Source: Silene conica (lineage: Eukaryota > Streptophyta > Magnoliopsida > Caryophyllales > Caryophyllaceae). From it: 64,000 nucleotides of DNA. Numbering within the stretch: position 1 is the stretch's first letter; every line of letters starts with the position of its first letter. Where the stretch lies: positions 48,279,705 to 48,343,704 of the forward strand of contig CM055315.2 in assembly GCA_029255685.2 (NCBI GenBank), written 5' to 3'. Made by a program: the position numbers and the translations under genes. Positions 57,556 to 64,000 of this stretch are shown here, in pieces. The notes under the pieces were generated by a model. That model worked only from the letters and a program-made list of their open reading frames with translations, was not told the DNA's origin and searched no databases.

Positions 57556-58863
57556 TCATACACTATTTATCATAGTATTAATGAAAAATTATTATAGTAC
57601 TATTGTTAACCTGTTTTAAATTTTATGGTATTATAAATAAAAATAATTATATTCTTCTGATGCACTTTATTGTATTTACTCATAAGTTTTTTCACAGGAT
57701 TGTGTCAGTGGTCTCATCTATTCTATGGAGGTCAAAGTTGTCGAAGTTGCAAGAATTGGTCAATACTTTTATTTATGTAAATGCGGTTATTTTTATCCTC
57801 TTATTGATATTTTTAGTTTAAATTTTTTATTTATGATAATATATAGAATATCATTTTTTTTTTAAATAATTAGACCATTATTTTGTGTCTTGGAGAAATG
57901 ATTTTTTTATTAAATATTTTTATCTCTTTTATAAATATGAAATCATGAACAAAATAGTCAATTTTTATATTTTATACGTCAAAAATTATTTATTTTATTT
58001 GTTTAATTAGTAATGAATATAGAAAATTATTAGGATCAACACAAATTCTTAATTATATAAGATGATATTATCTACAAGTTTAAGACGAGTCAAATATCAT
58101 GCCACCTGTGTATATAAGATAAATATTTTACTTTTTTATCTATTTGAATTTACTTGAGTAATTCGATGTATACGAAGTATTACTCGGTTGATAATTTCTT
58201 ATTTGTAGAGAAATATTTGTTAATGTAATTTAATTTGGGTTTTGTCGGGCCAATTCATGTCATGTTAGTTTGTTTCATCATTTTTTCGAGATAATAAGGG
58301 TCGGGTCTGGTTGGGTCATTTCGATTCGGGTCAGATCAGGTCAATGATTAAGAGAGAAAACTAATTTCAAGTCAATTTGGTCATTAGAGTTGCGTTTTTC
58401 CAGGTTATTTTCGGGTTGGGTGGTTTCGAATCATGCCACTTCGGGTTGGATTAGTTACGGGTCAAATTAGTTCGGGTCATTCTCGGGCCGAGTCAGATCC
58501 ATTAGGTTGGTTTATATTCAGGTGATGTAGTTTGGGTCAATTTCGGGTGTCAGGTCAGCCTATTTTCGAATATGTAACAATTATTGTTCTCAAATTGAAA
58601 TATGACAAAAATAATAAATAGTAAAGGGAAAAACCGTAATAGTCGGGCGACGGAAAATAGAAACTTATAGATAAAGATAAAAGGCGAGACCAAATATTAC
58701 TTTAAATCTCCAATTCCAAAAGATGAATTGCAGCGTGACTAATTCTAACATATTGATAACAATATTATTCTGATTTTTTATAAGTTTTAAACATTTATTT
58801 ATATAAAACTAAGAATTATTCAACTATGCATTTCCGTGCAATTTGCACGGGTTCTAAGCTAGT

Positions 58864-59667
58864 TGTTATGATATATAATGTTTTGTTTTTCATGTGGAAT
58901 TGTACGCCAATTTTGAACACCACAAAGTGAACTGAATAACATTACATCGTTTTAGTCCTTGATTACCCACTTGAGCTGATAACTCAGGTGATCATTTTGT
59001 GACGTTGGTTGATGGTGGGTTCAACGAGCCATAAGTCAAACGGATGACTGACCAATCACAAAGGCGAGTTATACGGATATCTCATAGGACACCCCGTGAC
59101 AACGTTATGGAGTCCTAAATGTTTTATAACATTGGGTGCCAGGTCGTGGATAGGACCTCCATAGTGTTCCTTAGAGTCGAGTCTTTTGACTTTCAACTGT
59201 TTTTGTGATTAAGGCAGATTTTGGGTAACTTTGGGTTCTTTCCCACGGTCATCGTAACAGGGGCCAAGAGGATTTTTTCTGGGTTATTTCATGCAGCGCG
59301 AAAATCGGCAGGATTCGAGTTGAGGGAAATATCCAAACCCTTATTAGGATTTTATCATTTCTCAGGGCCACTCGAGGAGTAGTAACTTAAATGCATGGCC
59401 ATGCTCGAATACAGATTCGTTTTATCAGTTAAGTTACACTCTAGTCGGGGAAACCACTCTTGATACAGATCGCTTGTGAGATACGACCTTTGCGAATGCG
59501 GACTTGCAAATTGTCTTACATTGAGTGGGAGAAATTTTAAAAGGATATGAGAATCGGTTATCGCACCTACACTTGTACGGACAAGTGGGAGTTTGTTGGA
59601 GCTTGTGTCCTCCACATGTAGTGTGATAACGTCATTGCACATACCCTTGTACGGACAAGTGGGAGAT
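58864..59667 (+). other. Copia 3' non-coding region ending in a PPT
   Basis: Shares phrases with the TR-GAG 3' regions (cagggccactcgaggag, tgagtgggaga, gacaagtgggaga). The PPT and the first part of the LTR occur twice: about 59573-59635 and again from about 59642. Confidence 0.7.
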
Positions 59668-60640
59668 TGTTGGGGCTGGTGTCCTTGACAGTTAGTACAA
59701 TGACGTACTAAATCTCTTTAAGGATCACAAGGGCATACTTTAGTATTATTATCAGTTGATCCACGTTTATCAATAACGGTTGGCTTGCTAGATAAGTTTG
59801 ACGTTATTGTCATATGGATGGCGGTGATCAACTGGTCCATATACGTCACACCTATAGGACACGTTTGAGAGATGTGAAGGTATGAGAATACAGTCACATT
59901 TATGCCGGATACGACTAAATAGTTAGTCAGAGGTATTGACTATTAAATTAGTCAATAAGAAGTTGAGATTATTATTTAATACAGATTAAATAATTTTAGC
60001 TAATACGGACTACATGATTAATTCGTAAATTAAATATAAACAGTTATATTTAATTAAATATTGTATTCGCGTATTAATATAAACAGTTATATTAATTTAG
60101 GTAATTATACAATATCGTAATTTTATCAGACCATTATTAATACAGCGACTGCATTAATATCTGAGAACATGTATGCGATTTATAAATAAAACCCGCGAAT
60201 TATATTTTTAGCAAAACGGGTCGAATCACGCATTGGAATAAGGTAAGAGTGGAAAGCCCACTCCTACCCAATACCTAATTCGGCCGACCCATCTACATAA
60301 GGAGAGTCCTTCTCCTTTTGTCAGGGGATTCATTGAACTGGTTATCACAGTCTCAAGAATTAGGGTTTTGAGAACATTATTTTCCCAAAACTCAGATCTC
60401 ACATCTAAAACCTCACAAAAGCTCTCCCCATATTGCAAGGCAATTGGAGAGTATTTCTAGCACACGCGGCATCATCTCATTCAAGTCTTGGGTGCAAGTT
60501 ATAGGAGGGAATTTACTTTAATTCATGTTCTTAGACCTATTCAAGCAAGGACCCAAGGTTGTATTCCTTTTCATGTTTTTATTAACTTATGACCATAATC
60601 TCAATTGTAAAATTCGTTATAATCCTTCACGTTTAGGGCG
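59668..60640 (+). repeat. Copia 3' LTR, right end uncertain
   Basis: Starts tgttggggctggtgtcc after the PPT. The middle parallels the TR-GAG LTR (an interval with gtttgacgttattgtcatat and cacacctataggac). The terminal CA and a target duplication were not identified, so the right border is approximate. Confidence 0.6.
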
Positions 60641-61379
60641 AATACATGCTTTATGCCCCACACTAGCATCAACAACTGTACTCCGGGCAAGGCATCACAC
60701 CCTAGCTACCCCGTTGTAACTGCTCTACTCGTCAGACTCAGAGGCCAACTTAAGGCATAGACTGACGCGATCACATAATAACATGTCTGAGCTCAGAGGG
60801 CAACTTAAGGCATATCTCAAACACGACAGGAAAAACACATATAGGGCTAAGAGGCCAACTTAAGGCATATCCCCATACATGACAACTAGTTCACATATTA
60901 AGCTCAGAGGCCAACTTAAGGCATACCTTAATACGCATCAATACATCATCATATATATCATACTCTAACTGTCCCAACTCAGACATATTCCGATGTATAC
61001 ACTACAACCAGATCCTTAGTTCTAATCTTCTAGACTTCTAAACAACACTCAATTGATCTCGGGAACTAAGTTAAGGGAGAGTCGGTTTCCCTTTCGGTTA
61101 CCCGACCGGGGGGTCTCTATCCACTCTCCATTCCCGAACCCAATATAGTGTCGCCCATCCTCCGGGGACCTCAAACACACATACAAGGTACCTGGAACAA
61201 GCCTCAAACAAATCAGACTAGCCGATCAAAAGATAAAACAATTTTAGAGTGTAAAGGGCTCCCAGCCGGTCAGGGGCATGCTTCCGGCCAACCGTCTGGC
61301 AACTCTTACATCATAACAGCCTTTAAAACAATGAAAAACATGGGAAGGGGCTCCTAGCCGGTCGACCAGCCGCCGGCCA
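60641..61379. other. Repeat-derived sequence with a 55-58 bp minisatellite
   Basis: Four units of about 55-58 bp at 60739-60930 share gaggccaacttaaggcat (one unit has gagggcaac). The remainder has no credible gene. It is probably part of another retroelement, of unknown family. Confidence 0.6.
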
Positions 61380-62316
61380 TGTAACATCCCGTATTTCCGG
61401 AAAATATGTAATAACCCGGAATTTTATTTATATTTTGGTAATTCTTGGGCGATTGTTATAGTTAAGCGAGGAGTTATTCGTAAAATGTTCGTTTTATAAG
61501 CTTGCGCACACTCATGTTTTGATAGGCGTTTTAGCCGTCAGTGGGATTCGAAATGGGAATCGAGTTACTTGATGTTAATAGTGGTAGTATGGGGTTAGTA
61601 GGGGTCGAACTTGAGACCCGATGGGTGCCTAGTGTGGGCCTCGAAATGTGTGACAAGAGACAGCCCACACGGATTGTTATAGAGCAGCGAACACCCCCCC
61701 TCTATATGCCGCCATATATAGTAGTTTTTTCTTAACCTAAACCCTACTCATAATCAGATCTCACTTCACCATAACCTAGCCGCCCCCTTAGAGAAGAAAC
61801 GAGACCTGCACACGGTGGTGGTGAGCCGTCCTAGGGTGTCTCGATCAGGCCAAGAAACTGGTATGATCACCACGATCTCTGTAAACTCAGTTCTATGCTT
61901 AGTCTATGTCGCTTGTTTAAGGGTTTGTAAACGCGTGTTCTACTGGTTGTTTTTACATGATTTTACACTATACTATGTTAAGAGTACATTTTAGTCCTTA
62001 GAGTTGTGTCGTTGGTTGTTTTTACTTATGTTCGAGGGTGGTAAACACAGGGACAGGGAAAGGGAATAACACGTCTTCAACAGTTGTTTGGTCTGGGTGC
62101 GTTTTTGTGAACAGTTTCTAGTTTTGTTTTAAGTTTCTCGTTTTGGGTCTCTGGGTATTTAGATAGATGGTGTTTGGGGGTTTCACGTGGTGGTGGTCTC
62201 GGGGTATGATGGTGTCTGGTCGTGGTGGTACGGGGTTGTTTGTCAGGAGGGGTTGTGAGGGTGTAACGGTGGTTGTCCAGTAATGTTTGTCTTGGTCGGG
62301 TTCATGGGTGTTTGGG

Positions 62317-62363
62317 GGTGGTAACATTGAGGACTCGGGGGAGGTCAGTGCAATGTTACCACC
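62317..62363 (+). other. Conserved 47-bp LTR hairpin, compensated stem
   Basis: Arms GGTGGTAACATTG (62317-62329) and CAATGTTACCACC (62351-62363) pair perfectly over 13 bp around a 21-nt loop with core GACTCGGGGGAGGTC. Stem bases differ from the other LTRs on both sides in a pairing-preserving way. Confidence 0.75.
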
Positions 62364-63234
62364 ATGTCTAGAGTCTGGAGTTCAGGGGTGATGTTGGTGG
62401 TCACGGTGGCTGGTAGTGGTGGCTGAGACGGCGTCGTGGTGGGGGTTGAAGTCGCGTGGTCAGAACAGTAGGAGAGGAACCAGGCCTGATCCAGGCCGTG
62501 GTTCAACTCGCCGGCGGTGGTCGGTCTGTTGGCGAGTGGTTGTGGTGGTAGTATGCAGTCGGGGTGTTTGGTCGGTGGCCGCTAGTGGTGGTTGGATTTG
62601 TCTAGGTGGCGCTGTAGGGTGGTTGTTGGCTAGGGAGTCGCGGGTTTAGTTGGGGGGCTGTTTGTGTTGTTTTTGTTACTTCTTTTTATTTTCTTTCAAT
62701 TCTTTCCTTTCTATTATTTAATCCTATTAAGATTATTTACATAAATACATTTAAATATTTTGGTAATGTGGTTAATAGTAGTATTTATATTATTTTAACT
62801 AAGGAATGGTTTTGTGATATAGTTAGTATTTATGGGTGGAATCTTATTTATGGTAAAGACTCAAATTTGAATTTCAAAATCAAAGTGCCTATTTATTTTA
62901 AGGAGTTACTATTGTTGGGAGCTTTCTATATATAGGGGGTGTCCATAAATAGAATGTGTATGTATGTTTTACGAGTTTTAGGGTGTTTATTAATTAAGTA
63001 ATATTTGTTTAGGTAGCGGGTTTCGCGTGGAACATTTCTAACAAGCCTCGGGTTTATCTGCGTTGCCCACTATTTCAGGTAGGGGAAAGTACTGGTTATA
63101 ATAACAATGTGTTATCTATTCTCATTTGGCATTAAACATGTTGCTACCTAAAATTCTGTGATCATTGTATCGAGTTGATTTCTTATTCTGTGTTATCATA
63201 TGATGTGGATATATATATATATATTGGGCCTTGT

Positions 63235-63380
63235 GATATGGAGTTGGATCGGTGCGGAGTATATATATGGAGTTGGATCGGTGCGGAGTATACATGGCGT
63301 TGGATCGGTGCGGAGTATATATATATGGTGTTGGATCGGTGCGGAGTTTATTGGCGTTGGATCGGTGCGGAGTTTATTAA
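63235..63380. repeat. 27-bp minisatellite
   Basis: Five to six units with gttggatcggtgcggag, the reverse complement of the arrays in the other LTRs. Confidence 0.88.
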
Positions 63381-63753
63381 TTATATTGTTATGTTATTCT
63401 TTACCTACTCAACCTCGTGGTTGACCCTGTGTATTCGTGATCACCTGTGATGAACCAATTTTGGGGAGCAGAATGACAGGTGCTGAGACTAAGGGGGAGC
63501 TATGGGAGAAAGAGCTTGGATCCGGACCAGTTTAGATGTCTAGACCGCCTTAGTCAGTTTAATTGAGTTGTACTTTAATTTCGTTGTTAAGACCTTTTGA
63601 TACAGTTGTAAGATCATGACTTGAGTTAACTTTTATTTAAAGTACTGTTTATCTTCCTTTGTATCTACTGCCTCGGGAAACCGAGATGGTAACACTCTTA
63701 TTTATTTGAGGAGTCCTAGTTCAGGTCCTTAAATAAGTGGGGGTGTTACAAAG

Positions 63754-63765
63754 TGGTATCAGAGC
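63754..63765 (+). other. Primer-binding site, initiator-Met type
   Basis: TGGTATCAGAGC, 3 nt after the LTR. It fixes the direction of the element that continues beyond the right edge. Confidence 0.93.
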
Positions 63766-64000
63766 GACCGATCCTCAGGCCTAACCTAATGAACCTAATG
63801 AATGTAGGAGAGTCTAAATAAAATGAACCCCCGGGATAGGACTGTTAGGAGCACACTAAAGGGGAAGTATGAGTCTGGGGCCCCCTCACACCGAACCATA
63901 GGCCCTATCAGTTTTACCCGGGAACCCAGAGTGCATATACGAGAGAAAAAGGGTAGAATAAGAGGTGGTGAAAGTAATAGCATACAGTGATAAGTATGAG
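63766..64000 (+). other. Leader of the right-edge Ty3/gypsy element
   Basis: Non-coding so far. Gag is expected to begin outside the window. Confidence 0.7.

Larger units (their letters stand above)
56452..58863 (+). mobile_element. Non-autonomous Helitron, 2412 bp
   Basis: The 5' end TCTATGTAAAAG follows a host A (56451). The 3' end has a hairpin (ccgtgcaatttgcacgg, 58834-58850) and then CTAGT (58859-58863), followed by host T. A^T insertion, 5' TC and hairpin plus CTRRT are the Helitron hallmarks. No Rep/helicase gene is present. It splits the copia pol end from its 3' non-coding region. The 5' part includes an acacgtgtc motif followed by tttcccgcc. A tract of GGGTCGGGT-type repeats lies at about 58230-58560. 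Confidence 0.8.
61380..63750 (+). repeat. 5' LTR of a plus-strand Ty3/gypsy element
   Basis: tgtaacatc (61380) to gggtgttaca (63750), 2371 bp, followed by a PBS. The right two thirds are homologous, in reverse orientation, to the LTRs at 5030, 14388 and 49823 (hairpin, minisatellite, terminal block). The first few hundred bases differ, so it is a divergent relative. It lacks the AAT tract. Confidence 0.88.

Overview
This is nuclear plant DNA, most likely from a eudicot with a repeat-rich genome. It holds nested long terminal repeat (LTR) retrotransposons of plant-specific kinds: Athila-like and chromovirus Ty3/gypsy elements, Ty1/copia elements, a TRIM, a gag-only TR-GAG family, a hAT element and a Helitron. 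Primer sites match initiator-Met or Asp-type tRNA, and no bacterial-style gene organisation is visible. I cannot name the species. The only trace of an ordinary host gene is one 3'-terminal exon (36883-37062), which reads like a METTL25-type methyltransferase.

Layout. 1-3434: 5' half of an Athila-like element on the minus strand (open gag running off the left edge, PBS, 5' LTR), inserted in the gag of a TR-GAG element. 3435-9766: remains of that minus-strand TR-GAG element (gag start, long leader, PBS, 5' LTR), with a 2.4 kb solo LTR in its leader (5030-7427, TSD gtttt). 9767-14387: a short plus-strand Athila-type element without pol. 14388-19748 and 34022-34274: one minus-strand chromovirus, split by a 14.3 kb TR-GAG insertion (19749-34021, TSD atgaa); a 553-bp TRIM (14529-15081, TSD aacaa) sits in its 3' LTR. 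34275-35580: an LTR-like fragment with a TATA box and a heat-shock-element-like array, split by a 900-bp hAT element (TSD atgggagg). 35580-38754: mostly non-coding, with the host exon. 38755-49822: a nearly complete minus-strand Athila element (3' LTR, env-position ORF, decayed pol, intact gag-protease, PBS, truncated 5' LTR). 49823-54812: an LTR of the same family as the solo LTR, swollen by more than 2.5 kb of (AAT)n that contains an assembly gap. 54836-60640: a decayed Ty1/copia pol and its 3' region, split by a 2.4 kb Helitron (56452-58863). 61380-64000: a plus-strand 5' LTR with PBS and leader of a further element that continues to the right.

Three structures stand out. (1) The two later Athila elements carry 17 pairs of a 12-bp near-palindrome (GGTCGGTCGACC or its reverse complement); 16 pairs are offset by exactly 21 bp and one by 20, in LTRs, untranslated regions and gag. 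The left element carries a related CTCGATCGAG array with offsets of 21 and 30 bp in gag and roughly 20 and 30 bp in its LTR. (2) Four copies of one LTR family carry a 47-bp hairpin with a conserved G-rich loop; in the most divergent copy both stem arms have changed in a compensating way. (3) The 14.3 kb TR-GAG insertion is a mosaic of minus-strand segments from one subfamily and plus-strand segments from another, joined at a foldback with a 7-nt loop and at short homologies, all inside one intact target-site duplication.

The genes are retroelement genes rather than cellular pathways. Gag, protease, reverse transcriptase/RNase H and integrase belong to four lineages, nearly all broken. Apparently open are the edge-truncated Athila gag (1-1542), the Athila gag-protease (47326-49314), the Athila env-position ORF (41788-43218) and partial TR-GAG gag copies.
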